From NCBI RefSeq assembly GCF_015355755.1, contig NZ_JACVEE010000002.1, positions 1 through 64,000 of the forward strand: 64,000 nt of DNA. The letters are read 5' to 3'. The position numbers and the translations under genes were made by a program. Numbering within the stretch: the stretch's first letter is position 1; each line of letters opens with the position of its first letter. The notes under the pieces are model-generated. The model worked only from the letters and a program-made list of their open reading frames with translations, was not told the DNA's origin and searched no databases. Source of the stretch: Nocardia sp. XZ_19_385. GTDB lineage: Bacteria > Actinomycetota > Actinomycetes > Mycobacteriales > Mycobacteriaceae. Below, in pieces: positions 34,572-42,885 of the stretch.

Positions 34572-35553
34572 TCGTGCGACGCCATTGCGCGTGCTGAGCC
34601 GTACCGATCTGGCCGACGTACCCATCACGCCCGCCGACGTGGTGCGGGCGGTGGAGGACGCGTATCTGGCCTTCGCCGAAGGACTTTCGGACAATCCTCG
34701 CAAACTGAGCGTGGCGAATCCGGACGGCTGGTCGGTGGCCTACGCGATGCTCGGCCGGGACGGCCGCCGGCGGGTCGTGGCCATGAAGACGTCCTACAAG
34801 TTCGACCCCGGCCACGACCGCAGCACCAAGCGCTACTACACGACCATCACCCTCTACGACGACACCACCGGTGCGCCGATCGCGATGATGGACTGTGCCC
34901 GCGTGGGCGCCCTGCGTACCCCGGCCGTGTCCGCGCTGCTGGTGCGCGAGACCATGCGCCGCGGCGCGGAGAGCGTGCTGCTCATCGGCACCGGCACCCA
35001 GGGCCGCAACGCCCTGCCGCACTTGCTCGCCGCCAATCCCGGCCTGCGCAAGTTGATGCTCTTCGGCACCCATCCGGAGGGCATCGACGCGGTGCACCGG
35101 CAGCTGGCCGAACACCATCCGCACGCACTGCTGGAAACGGTCACCGATGCGCGCGCGGCCGCCGCGCAAGCCGACGTGGTGCTCGCGACCGCGGGCCCCG
35201 GCACCGAGGTCGCACTCGAATCCGCCGACCTCGCACCGGGCAGCACCGTGGTCCTCGTGGGCTACGGCCTGGCCCCCTCCACCTTGATCGAAGCCGACCG
35301 TGTCGTCGCCACCAGCGCCGAGCAAATGCAGCTGACCGGCACCGACATGGCGGGCCCGGACGGCAGGCTGCGGACGGTGGACGCGGAACTGCCCCAAATA
35401 TTGTCCCGCCGTGCCATGGCGCGCCGCAGCGACGAAGAGAAGATCTTCGTCTACAACTCTGGACTCGTGCTCACCGATATCGCTGTCGCGCACGCCCTCG
35501 CCGAGCGTGCGATCGCCGAAGGACGAGGCACGGAGGTGCCCCTGTGGGATTAG
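34543..35553 (+). CDS. SbnB-like ornithine cyclodeaminase/mu-crystallin family dehydrogenase, 336 aa
   Basis: The ATG at 34543 (MIEEPLNTRDRATPLRVLSR) lies inside the end of the dioxygenase gene. The NAD-binding loop is SVLLIGTGTQGRNALPHLLA (GTGTQG at about 149-154); DDTTGAPIAMMDCARVGALR is the family signature before it. By family, SbnB oxidatively cleaves N-(1-amino-1-carboxyethyl)glutamate to L-2,3-diaminopropionate and 2-oxoglutarate. The presence of an SbnA-like gene in the same operon makes that role more likely than ornithine cyclodeamination. The next gene starts at a GTG within its last codons. Substrate choice is inferred from context. Confidence 0.85.
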   Translation: MIEEPLNTRDRATPLRVLSRTDLADVPITPADVVRAVEDAYLAFAEGLSDNPRKLSVANPDGWSVAYAMLGRDGRRRVVAMKTSYKFDPGHDRSTKRYYTTITLYDDTTGAPIAMMDCARVGALRTPAVSALLVRETMRRGAESVLLIGTGTQGRNALPHLLAANPGLRKLMLFGTHPEGIDAVHRQLAEHHPHALLETVTDARAAAAQADVVLATAGPGTEVALESADLAPGSTVVLVGYGLAPSTLIEADRVVATSAEQMQLTGTDMAGPDGRLRTVDAELPQILSRRAMARRSDEEKIFVYNSGLVLTDIAVAHALAERAIAEGRGTEVPLWD

Positions 35554-38500
35554 ACTCCACCGCCGAACTCACCGAAGGCCTGTTCGACACCGACGACCTG
35601 GCGCTGTTCGACATGGGATCCGCCCCTGCCCCCACCCCGGCCGCCCACGACCCCCGAATCCCCACCCCAGCCCCCGACGGCCCCGCCGACCCCACCCCCC
35701 GGCCGCCGGACCCCGACCCCCGCGACCCGTCCCCAGCCGACCCGAACCCCCGCATCCCCGATCCCCCGGACCCACACGTCCCCAACCCCGAACCAGACCC
35801 CCGCGTCTCCACATCCGAGGCAACTGCTCCGGATGTGCCGACCAGCGGAGCGCAAGTCGATGACCTTTCGGACGCCGATGGTGCTCGCCCCGACCGCAAG
35901 AAGCGCAAGCCCCGCAAACGTCCCTCGCCGCCCGCACCAGCCGAAACAGCGGCCCCCGAACCGGTTTCCGCCGAATCCACGGCCGCCGACACGAAGCCGG
36001 GCGACGTGGCCGCCACAGTTTCCGAGTCGGTCGAGACCGGCTCCACGGAGACAGTTCCCGCCAACACAGCGACTGTCGGCGCAGCACTGAACGATGGCGT
36101 TGCACCTCTTGCCGTGTCGGCCGACCTCGCACCGGTCGACGATCCGCTGAACGAATTCTGCGCTGACGAAATTACGCCGAAGCTCACGACCGATGCGGTG
36201 GCCGACGAGGCGGACGAGTGCGGCTTGGACGATGCGGCAGCGAACAACGACCTGACGGCTGACGCGGTAACCGACGAAACAGCTTCGCAGGCGGCGATTC
36301 CCAGCGGCGCTGATCGCGTCCTGGCGGCGAACGACTTCGAGGCGACCACCGGGGAGCCGCTCGACGCCGCTGCGACCGACAATCCGCTGAACGAATTCAG
36401 CGCAAGCAAACTCGCCTCGGAACCCCTCGCTGATGCAATTACCGACGACATGGATGAGGTCAGCGTCGACGCCGCCGCGCTGGCAGCTGCAGCCTCAGAC
36501 GAGTCAGATTCGCAGGCAACGCTTCTGGATGGCACAGGCAATGGCTCCGCGACTGCAGACGTGAATAGGGCATGCCTCGACGGAGCTGCCGAGCCCGCCG
36601 CGGCCTACGAATCAGATTCGCAGATAGCGGTTCTGAAAGACACCGACGAGCCCGGTGCTATCGAGGATTCACCGGAGGCCGTCGAGGCGACCGCCGAAGT
36701 ACCCGTCGACATCGCTGCGACCGACGAACCGCTGAACGAATTCAGCACCGGCCGAGTCGCGCAGGAGTTGGCTGCTGATGCGTTCAGCGCCAACGGGGAC
36801 AAGGTCGGCCTCGACGACGCCGCGCTGGATGAATTGGCAGCTACGGCGGCTGCCTACGAATCAGATTCTCAGATAGCGGTTCTGGGTGACACCGACGAGC
36901 CCAGTGCTATTGAGCGTTCACCGGAGGACGTCGAGGCGACCGCCGCAGAGCCGGTCGGTATCGCTGCGACCGACGAAGTGCTGAATGAATTCAGCGCTGG
37001 CCGAGTCGCGCGCGAGCTGCATGCCGATTCGATCAGCGCCAATGTGTACGAGGTCGGCCTTGACGACGCCGCGCTGGACGAATTGGCAGCTACGGCGGCT
37101 GCCTATGAATCAGATTCGCAGGCAGCAGTTCTGGGCGATGCGGGCGATGACACCACAACAAGGGCCGCGGAGGAGGGTGCCACAGCGACCATCGATGAGC
37201 CGGTCGGCATTACTGCGATCAACGAACCGCTGAATGTCTTCAGCGGCGGAGTCGATTCGGAGCCCCCTGCTGAGGCGCACGAACACGGGTCGCGAGCAGC
37301 GGTGCTGGGGCAGGCGAACGATGGTCCCGTGACGGCCGCCGAGCGAGAGGAAGGCCTGGCGACGATCGGCGCGCCGGTCGACATCGCTCTGACCAGCTAC
37401 GCGCCGGAAAGCCGTGGTGTAGGCGAAGACTCGCCGGAAACGCCTTCTGCAGCAGCGATCACCGAGGCCGAGGCTCAGCTCGTCAGGCCCGAGGCTGGGG
37501 CTGAGCTCGCCGACACCGACACCGGCGCCGATGGCGATGGCGATGGCAAGCAAACTGCTAATGCTGCTGCGGCCGAATCCTCATCGGTGACTGCGCTGCG
37601 GGCCACCCCGTTCCTAGAAGCCGTCGGCCGTGCGGACAAGGGCGAAGATGTCGGCGGGGTGGATGCGGACGACGGGGATGCGTCCGTGGCATTAGCCAAC
37701 CCCGAAGTGGCTGTGCGAGAGACTGGCTCGCCGATGCGTGCGTCCGCGGAGCCACCCGCTCAGCGCGGCGCCAGGTGGGAACGACGGGTCCACGCCGAGC
37801 AGACCAAGGCCCTCGTGGGCTCGAGTTTCTCCGGCGATGGCCTCTCGGCTGCTTCTGGTGAAGAGCCTCGTCTGGAGAGCGCCGCCCTCGTCGAGTCGAC
37901 CGTCGAATCGGTCCCCCCGGAATCGGCGGTGGCGGAGCGGCATTCGCCGAGCATCACCGCGTTGCCCCTGCCCGCACACCGCGATGCGTGGGAGCAGCGG
38001 GTCCTCGATGACCAGCACCTGCTCGACGACATCGCGTTTGCGGTGGGTGGTCCGTTCCATCTCATGTATCCGCAGCGGATCGCGCGCAATATCCAGGGTT
38101 TCCGGGATGTGTTCGTGGATGCGGGTGTGGATGGTGCGATCTACTACGGCAAGAAGGCGAACAAGGCGGGCTGTGTGGCGCGCGCCTGTGCTGAAAACGG
38201 CACGGGTATCGATGTTTCCAGTGTTGGCGAGTTGGCTGCCGCGCTGGCGCAGGGTGTGCGTGGCAACGAGTTGATGGTGACCGGGCCGGCCAAGTCGGAT
38301 GATCTGCTGTGGCTGGCGGTGCGGCACGGGGCGCTGATCGCGCTCGACGCGCTCGATGAGCTGGAGCGGCTGGGACGGATTGCGTCCGCCGCGGCGCCCG
38401 CGCGGGTGTTGTTGCGGGTGCTGCCGTCCGGGTCGACCAGCCGATTCGGTCTGTCCGACAAGGAGATCAGTGCGGCGATGTCGGTGATCGGCGCTGCGGG

Positions 38501-39284
38501 GCCGGTCGGGTTGGAGCCGATCCAGTTGGAGGGCTTCAGTTTTCACCTCACGGGCTATGACGCGGTGGCTCGGGCCGAGCAAGCCGAGGCGCTCATCGAT
38601 CACTGCTTGGCCGCGCGGGAACTCGGTCACCCCGTCTCCACCATCTCCATCGGTGGCGGTTTCGGCGTGGACTATGTGCCGGAGCAGGCCTGGACCGAGT
38701 TCACCGAGGGCGTGAACCGCGACTGGTTCCACTCCGGCAAGAGCTTCGAGTCGTTCTATCCGTATCACTTCCCGGCTCCCGGACCCGCCATGCTGTCCGC
38801 GATTCTGGAGCACGGCGGCCTCGGTGAACGGCTGCGCGACAACGACATCCGGCTGGCCATCGAACCCGGCCGGGCGCTGCTGGACGGCGCGGGCAGCACC
38901 GTGTTCCGCGTGCAGGGCGGCAAATCCCGGCAAGCGGACGGGCAGCCGTATCAGCTGCTGACCGTGGACGGCACCAGCCTGAGCTTGTCCGAGCAGTGGT
39001 TCGACAGCGAGTTCCTGCCGGATCCGGTGCTGTGGCCGCACCGCCCGGGTGAGCCGGCACCGGCTGCCGTCGGCGCGGCCACCTGTCTGGAGTCGGACAT
39101 GCTCAGCTGGCGGCGTATCCCGCTGCCGCGCCGGGCGGAGGTGGGCGATCTGCTCATCTACCCGAATACCGCGGGCTACCAAATGGATTCGAACGAGTCC
39201 GCCTTCCACGACCTGCCGATTCCGCCGAAGGTCGTGCTGCACGACGCACCCGGGGACCGCTTCCGCTGGACGCTCGATTCCTGA
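35544..39284 (+). CDS. Y4yA-type PLP-dependent decarboxylase with a giant repetitive N-terminal extension, 1246 aa
   Basis: The GTG at 35544 overlaps the previous stop by 10 bases and has a GGAGGTG site, so translation does start here. Residues 1-810 are low complexity: Pro/Asp-rich (25-95), then very acidic Ala/Glu/Thr/Asp text with 83-residue repeats (clearest at 355-600; unit landmarks YESDSQ, DEPLNEFS, VGLDDAALDEL). Residues 812-1246 are a fold-type III decarboxylase related to ornithine/diaminopimelate decarboxylases and SbnH. PLP lysine 870/871 is in AIYYGKKANKAG, a glycine loop is SIGGGFGVDYV, and ATCLESDM (Cys1181) matches the CxxSxD active-site motif. It should decarboxylate an amino acid or adduct in the pathway. 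The extension is predicted disordered; its role is unknown. Confidence 0.85.
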   Translation: MGLDSTAELTEGLFDTDDLALFDMGSAPAPTPAAHDPRIPTPAPDGPADPTPRPPDPDPRDPSPADPNPRIPDPPDPHVPNPEPDPRVSTSEATAPDVPTSGAQVDDLSDADGARPDRKKRKPRKRPSPPAPAETAAPEPVSAESTAADTKPGDVAATVSESVETGSTETVPANTATVGAALNDGVAPLAVSADLAPVDDPLNEFCADEITPKLTTDAVADEADECGLDDAAANNDLTADAVTDETASQAAIPSGADRVLAANDFEATTGEPLDAAATDNPLNEFSASKLASEPLADAITDDMDEVSVDAAALAAAASDESDSQATLLDGTGNGSATADVNRACLDGAAEPAAAYESDSQIAVLKDTDEPGAIEDSPEAVEATAEVPVDIAATDEPLNEFSTGRVAQELAADAFSANGDKVGLDDAALDELAATAAAYESDSQIAVLGDTDEPSAIERSPEDVEATAAEPVGIAATDEVLNEFSAGRVARELHADSISANVYEVGLDDAALDELAATAAAYESDSQAAVLGDAGDDTTTRAAEEGATATIDEPVGITAINEPLNVFSGGVDSEPPAEAHEHGSRAAVLGQANDGPVTAAEREEGLATIGAPVDIALTSYAPESRGVGEDSPETPSAAAITEAEAQLVRPEAGAELADTDTGADGDGDGKQTANAAAAESSSVTALRATPFLEAVGRADKGEDVGGVDADDGDASVALANPEVAVRETGSPMRASAEPPAQRGARWERRVHAEQTKALVGSSFSGDGLSAASGEEPRLESAALVESTVESVPPESAVAERHSPSITALPLPAHRDAWEQRVLDDQHLLDDIAFAVGGPFHLMYPQRIARNIQGFRDVFVDAGVDGAIYYGKKANKAGCVARACAENGTGIDVSSVGELAAALAQGVRGNELMVTGPAKSDDLLWLAVRHGALIALDALDELERLGRIASAAAPARVLLRVLPSGSTSRFGLSDKEISAAMSVIGAAGPVGLEPIQLEGFSFHLTGYDAVARAEQAEALIDHCLAARELGHPVSTISIGGGFGVDYVPEQAWTEFTEGVNRDWFHSGKSFESFYPYHFPAPGPAMLSAILEHGGLGERLRDNDIRLAIEPGRALLDGAGSTVFRVQGGKSRQADGQPYQLLTVDGTSLSLSEQWFDSEFLPDPVLWPHRPGEPAPAAVGAATCLESDMLSWRRIPLPRRAEVGDLLIYPNTAGYQMDSNESAFHDLPIPPKVVLHDAPGDRFRWTLDS
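36606..37352 (+). repeat. 249 bp tandem repeats within the decarboxylase gene
   Basis: Three successive units start at 36606, 36855 and 37104, exactly 249 bases (83 codons) apart, each beginning with a TAYGAATCAGATTC block. Units 1 and 2 are strikingly alike over their full length; unit 3 diverges after about 100 bases. More decayed relatives with the landmark LNEFS occur upstream near 36145 and 36390. The repeats therefore arose by stepwise in-frame duplication. Confidence 0.9.
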
Positions 39285-39334
39285 GCGACCCCGTTCCACC
39301 GCACCAACCGCAGACCCTTGATGAGGAGACACCC

Positions 39335-40369
39335 ATGCCGCTCGTCACGCGCGTGACGGATCTGATCGGCCGCACCCCACTGTTCGAACTGGCCAGAACC
39401 GACACCGGCACCCGGCTGCTGCTGAAACTGGAGCAGTTCAATCCGACGGGTGCGGCGAAGATCCGGATGGCCCGGGCCATGGTGGACGATGCCGAGCGGC
39501 GCGGTTTGCTGTCGGTTGGCGGGCATATCATCGAGTCGACGTCCGGTAACACCGGGCTCGGCCTTGCGGTAGTTGCTGCCGAACGTGGGTATCGCTTTAC
39601 TGCAGTGGTCGATCATCACGCCTGTAAGGACAAGTTGCGAGCGATGCGAGCGATGGGTGCGGAACTGGTCTTCGTCGCCGACGAGGACGACGACAACCTG
39701 GCCACCTCGGCCCGGGAAGACCTGGCCGAGGCGATGGCGGCCGGGCTGCCCGACGCCTTTTTCACCGAGCAGCACAACAACGACGCCAACGCGGTCGGGT
39801 ACTACCCCGTGGCCGAGGAATTGCTGGCGGACGTGGAGCGGGTCGACATCCTGCTCTCCGCGGTGGGTACCGGGGGTTCGCTGTTCGGCACCGCTACGCG
39901 GCTGCGCGAGCTCGGCTGTACTCCGCACGTGATCGGCGTCGAACCGGTCGGCTCCATCGCGTTCGGCGGGCCGGGCGGGCGGTACTGGCAGTCGGGCACC
40001 GGCACGCCGCCGGGCGCTACCATCGGGACCGCCGTCGACTATTCGCTGCTCGACGAGGGCGTGAAGGTCTCGGACGTGGCGGCCTTCGCCACCGCCCGGG
40101 CCGTCGCTTCGAAACTCGGTCTGATGATCGGCGGCTCCGCGGGCGGTTCGGTGCACGCCGGGCTCACCCGCCTGGCGGAGTTCCCGCCCGGCTCGACCGT
40201 GGTCACCATCGTCTGCGACGGCGGCGAGAAGTATCTGGACACCGTCTTCGACGACGACTGGATGAACGACCGCGACCTGCTCGACGCCACCACCGAGCGC
40301 GAGGTGCTGGAACTGCTGGACCGCTACGCCCCCGCCACCCACGCCGACCAGTTGGTGGATGCGCGATGA
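39335..40369 (+). CDS. SbnA-like PLP-dependent cysteine synthase homologue, 344 aa
   Basis: The ATG at 39335 has a GAGGAGA site. The PLP lysine is Lys42 (LEQFNPTGAAKIRMARAMV), the phosphate loop is ESTSGNTGLGLAV (about 69-80), and VGTGGSLFGTATRLRE follows. A C-terminal GGSAGGSVHAGL matches the family. By analogy with SbnA the enzyme joins O-phosphoserine and glutamate to N-(1-amino-1-carboxyethyl)glutamate, the substrate of the SbnB-like protein encoded two genes upstream. A plain cysteine synthase is the alternative; the context with SbnB and Y4yA argues against it. The stop overlaps the start of a 33-codon ORF (ATGA). Confidence 0.86.
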   Translation: MPLVTRVTDLIGRTPLFELARTDTGTRLLLKLEQFNPTGAAKIRMARAMVDDAERRGLLSVGGHIIESTSGNTGLGLAVVAAERGYRFTAVVDHHACKDKLRAMRAMGAELVFVADEDDDNLATSAREDLAEAMAAGLPDAFFTEQHNNDANAVGYYPVAEELLADVERVDILLSAVGTGGSLFGTATRLRELGCTPHVIGVEPVGSIAFGGPGGRYWQSGTGTPPGATIGTAVDYSLLDEGVKVSDVAAFATARAVASKLGLMIGGSAGGSVHAGLTRLAEFPPGSTVVTIVCDGGEKYLDTVFDDDWMNDRDLLDATTEREVLELLDRYAPATHADQLVDAR

Positions 40370-40467
40370 TCAATCGGACCAGCCCCCTCTGCGCTCCCCG
40401 CACAGCCGCTGGAGCGGGGGCCGTGCACGCACTGCACGCGGCCAGGTACTCGGGGCGTGCTCGATGA
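40366..40467 (+). CDS. Translationally chained micro-ORF, 33 aa
   Basis: The ATG at 40366 overlaps the stop of the SbnA-like gene (ATGA), and its own TGA at 40465-40467 overlaps the ATG of the MATE gene at 40464 (ATGA again). It encodes a basic Ala/Arg/His-rich peptide beginning MINRTSPLCAPRTAAGAG. The double overlap is the layout of coupled genes in this operon, so translation is plausible. The simplest role is to carry ribosomes to the MATE start. A small functional peptide is possible but unsupported. Confidence 0.5.
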   Translation: MINRTSPLCAPRTAAGAGAVHALHAARYSGRAR

Positions 40468-41867
40468 TCCTGTCGCAGTACCGCGCGGACTCCAAGCGCC
40501 TGACCGCGCTGGCGACGCCGATCGCGCTGACTCAGCTGGCGCAGATCGCGGTGTCGACCACCAACATCGCTCTGATGGGCACGCTCGGTGTGCGTCAGGT
40601 CGCGGCGGGCGGGCTGGCGCTGGTGTTGTTCAACCAGATCCGCACCATGTGCGTCGGGTTGATCACGGGCACCGGCAACCGGATCGCCGCCGAGGTCAGT
40701 GCGGCGGGTAAGAACGGCGGCACGGCCGACCGCGCGGTGCGCGATGTGGTGCGATCCAGCTTCCTGATCGCCACCATCGCCGGCATTCTCGGCGGCGTAC
40801 TCCTCATCGGCCTCGGCTGGTCGCTGCACTGGCTCGGGCAGGATGCCGGCGTGCTCGCCGACGCGCGCCCGCTGATGGTGGCGCTCGCACCGGGCCTGCT
40901 GCCGTGCCTGTGGTTCCAGGTGCTGCGGCAGTACACCGTCGGCATGCAGCGCCCGCAAGCGCTGCTGATGGTGACGCTCGGATCGGTCGCGCTGAATCTC
41001 GTGCTCGCGCTCGCGTTCATGCATGGCTGGGCCGGGCTGCCCGCGCTCGGCCTCACCGGTGTCGGTGTCGCCACCTCGCTGGTCTACCTGATCACCTTCG
41101 CCGTCTTCTGGGCGATGGTGCGCTACGACGACGAGCTCGGCGCGACCCTCGCGGTCCGCCCCTGGCCGGTGCGGTGGCCCGCGGTCCGCGACGAGTTGAA
41201 GCTCGGCACCCCGATCGCGCTGACCTACGGTTCCGAAGCAGGCATGTTCTCGGTGCTCGCGCTGGTCATGGGCAGTATCGGCCCGGCCGCGCTGGCCGCG
41301 CACAACGTCGTCTACCAGATCATCTACATCGTCTTCCAGGTCGCGATCGGCCTGTCCCACGGTGCGTCGATCCTGGTGAGCACGGCCGTGGCCCGCGACG
41401 AATACCCGCACGCGAAAGCGATTGCCTGGCTGGCACTGCGGCATGCGGCGGTCGTCGCGGCGGTCACCGGTGCGGCCTACATCCTGATCCCGAACCTGGT
41501 ACTGCGCCCGTTCCTGGAGCCCGGCGACACCCACACCCTCGATATCGCCCGCGCCCTGCTGTTGATCGGCATCGTCCTGCAGTTCTTCGACGCCGCGCAG
41601 AACATCGGCACCGGCCTGCTCCGCGGTCTCGGGGCGACCAACGCCGGGTTCCGGCTCTCGCTGGTCGGCTACTGGATGGTGGGCCTGCCGAGTGCGCTGC
41701 TGTTCGCGTTCCCGCTGGGCCTCGGAGCGGCGGGCGTCTGGTGGGGTCTTACGGCGGGTCTGGCCACCACGGCCGTCCTGATGCTCCGCCGCTACTTCGC
41801 GCTGCTCGAGGCGAAGGAACCTGTCCAGCCGGAACTGATTCGCGAAACCTTGCCCAGCCCGAGCTGA
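40464..41867 (+). CDS. MATE-family exporter, 467 aa
   Basis: I chose the ATG at 40464 (MILSQYRADSKRLTALATPI) because it begins homologous text and couples to the upstream micro-ORF; the frame is open to 40359. Twelve membrane helices in two halves are expected. Typical segments are PIALTQLAQIAVSTTNIALM, LGTPIALTYGSEAGMFSVLA, HNVVYQIIYIVFQVAIGLSH and IGTGLLRGLGATNAGF. MATE pumps expel cationic compounds by Na+ or H+ antiport. As the last gene of an iron-box operon, it probably exports the metabolite made by the preceding enzymes. MATE genes accompany several NRPS-independent siderophore clusters. Confidence 0.9.
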   Translation: MILSQYRADSKRLTALATPIALTQLAQIAVSTTNIALMGTLGVRQVAAGGLALVLFNQIRTMCVGLITGTGNRIAAEVSAAGKNGGTADRAVRDVVRSSFLIATIAGILGGVLLIGLGWSLHWLGQDAGVLADARPLMVALAPGLLPCLWFQVLRQYTVGMQRPQALLMVTLGSVALNLVLALAFMHGWAGLPALGLTGVGVATSLVYLITFAVFWAMVRYDDELGATLAVRPWPVRWPAVRDELKLGTPIALTYGSEAGMFSVLALVMGSIGPAALAAHNVVYQIIYIVFQVAIGLSHGASILVSTAVARDEYPHAKAIAWLALRHAAVVAAVTGAAYILIPNLVLRPFLEPGDTHTLDIARALLLIGIVLQFFDAAQNIGTGLLRGLGATNAGFRLSLVGYWMVGLPSALLFAFPLGLGAAGVWWGLTAGLATTAVLMLRRYFALLEAKEPVQPELIRETLPSPS

Positions 41868-41981
41868 TTCAAGTCCTGCGGCGGCAGCCGCCTGTCCCCA
41901 GGGCGAAACCGGCTGCCCGTCCGCGGAATTCCCGAACCGTTCGCGAATCGTCGCGCGGCGGGCGCCTTCTCGCGTAGGTTC

Positions 41982-41995
41982 TAGAACAGGTTTCA
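41982..41995. promoter_or_regulatory. KstR-like operator before the crotonase gene
   Basis: TAGAACAGGTTTCA fits the mycobacterial KstR motif TnnAACnnGTTnnA at every fixed position. It lies 17 bases upstream of the crotonase ATG, next to the palindrome GTTCTAGAAC. Control by a KstR-type lipid/sterol repressor is suggested but needs testing. Confidence 0.5.
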
Positions 41996-42012
41996 TTTCT
42001 GGAGGAGTTCGC

Positions 42013-42816
42013 ATGTCGTTCGTGATCGTCGAGAAGCCGCGTCCGGGGATCGCGCTGATCACCCTGAATCGCCCGGAACGCATGAACGCCATGGCATTCG
42101 ACGTGATGGTGCCGCTGCGCGAGACGCTGCAGGCGGTCGCCGCCGACAACGACGTGCGCGCGGTTGTGCTCACCGGCGCGGGCGAGGGCTTCTGCTCCGG
42201 CGCGGATCTCCAGCATTCCGGGGCCATCCCAGGCGTGTCCGGGCTGACCCGCACCAGCATCGCGCGCCGTTCCATGGACCTGTTCAACGACGTCATGCTC
42301 GCCCTGCGACGCATGCATCAGCCGGTCATCGCCGCCATCAACGGCGCGGCGATCGGCGGCGGTTTCTGCCTCAGCGTCGGCACGGACATCCGAATTGCCG
42401 CCGAGGGCGCCTACTTCCGCGCCGCCGGCATCAACAACGGCCTGACCTCGGCCGAACTCGGCTTCAGCTACCTGCTCCCCCGCGCCATCGGCTCCTCGCG
42501 CGCCTTCGAGATCATGCTCTCCGGACGCGATGTCGACGCCGCCGAAGCCGAGCGCATCGGCCTGGTCTCCCGCGTAGTCCCCGCCGACAAGCTCCTGGAA
42601 ACCAGCTACGACCTGGCCGATCAAATCCTGCGCTACAGCCGCGTCGGCACCGAACTGACAAAGCGCATGCTCTGGAGCGGCATGGAAGCAGGCAGCTTCG
42701 AATCCCACATGCAACACGAAGGCATGGCCCAGCTCTACGTCCGCCTCACCACCGACAACTTCGACGAAGCCATGCGCGCCCGCAAGGATCGCCGCCCGCC
42801 GATCTACGAGGACTAA
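42013..42816 (+). CDS. Enoyl-CoA hydratase/isomerase (crotonase) family, 267 aa
   Basis: A strong GGAGGAG site precedes the ATG. Crotonase landmarks are LNRPERMNAMAFDVM, the first oxyanion loop GEGFCSGADLQ, the second oxyanion loop INGAAIGGGFCLSVGTDIRI, and the active-site region GLTSAELGFSYLLPRAIG. A Glu in SAELGFS is in a position used for catalysis by hydratases. It probably acts on an acyl-CoA in fatty acid or sterol breakdown. A KstR-like motif just upstream fits that. It lies downstream of the MATE gene but has its own promoter region and is unlikely to belong to the iron cluster. Confidence 0.9.
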   Translation: MSFVIVEKPRPGIALITLNRPERMNAMAFDVMVPLRETLQAVAADNDVRAVVLTGAGEGFCSGADLQHSGAIPGVSGLTRTSIARRSMDLFNDVMLALRRMHQPVIAAINGAAIGGGFCLSVGTDIRIAAEGAYFRAAGINNGLTSAELGFSYLLPRAIGSSRAFEIMLSGRDVDAAEAERIGLVSRVVPADKLLETSYDLADQILRYSRVGTELTKRMLWSGMEAGSFESHMQHEGMAQLYVRLTTDNFDEAMRARKDRRPPIYED

Positions 42817-42819
42817 CCA

Positions 42820-42874
42820 AAGCGGGACATGGCCGAGGCAATTCCCGAGAGGAATCCCCGCTCATGTCCCACTT
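42820..42874. terminator. Bidirectional hairpin between convergent genes
   Basis: AAGCGGGACATG (42820-42831) and CATGTCCCACTT (42863-42874) pair at 11 of 12 positions. The hairpin fills the gap between the crotonase stop and the TerD stop, so it can terminate both transcripts. Confidence 0.65.
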
Positions 42875-42885
42875 ATCGGCGCCGG

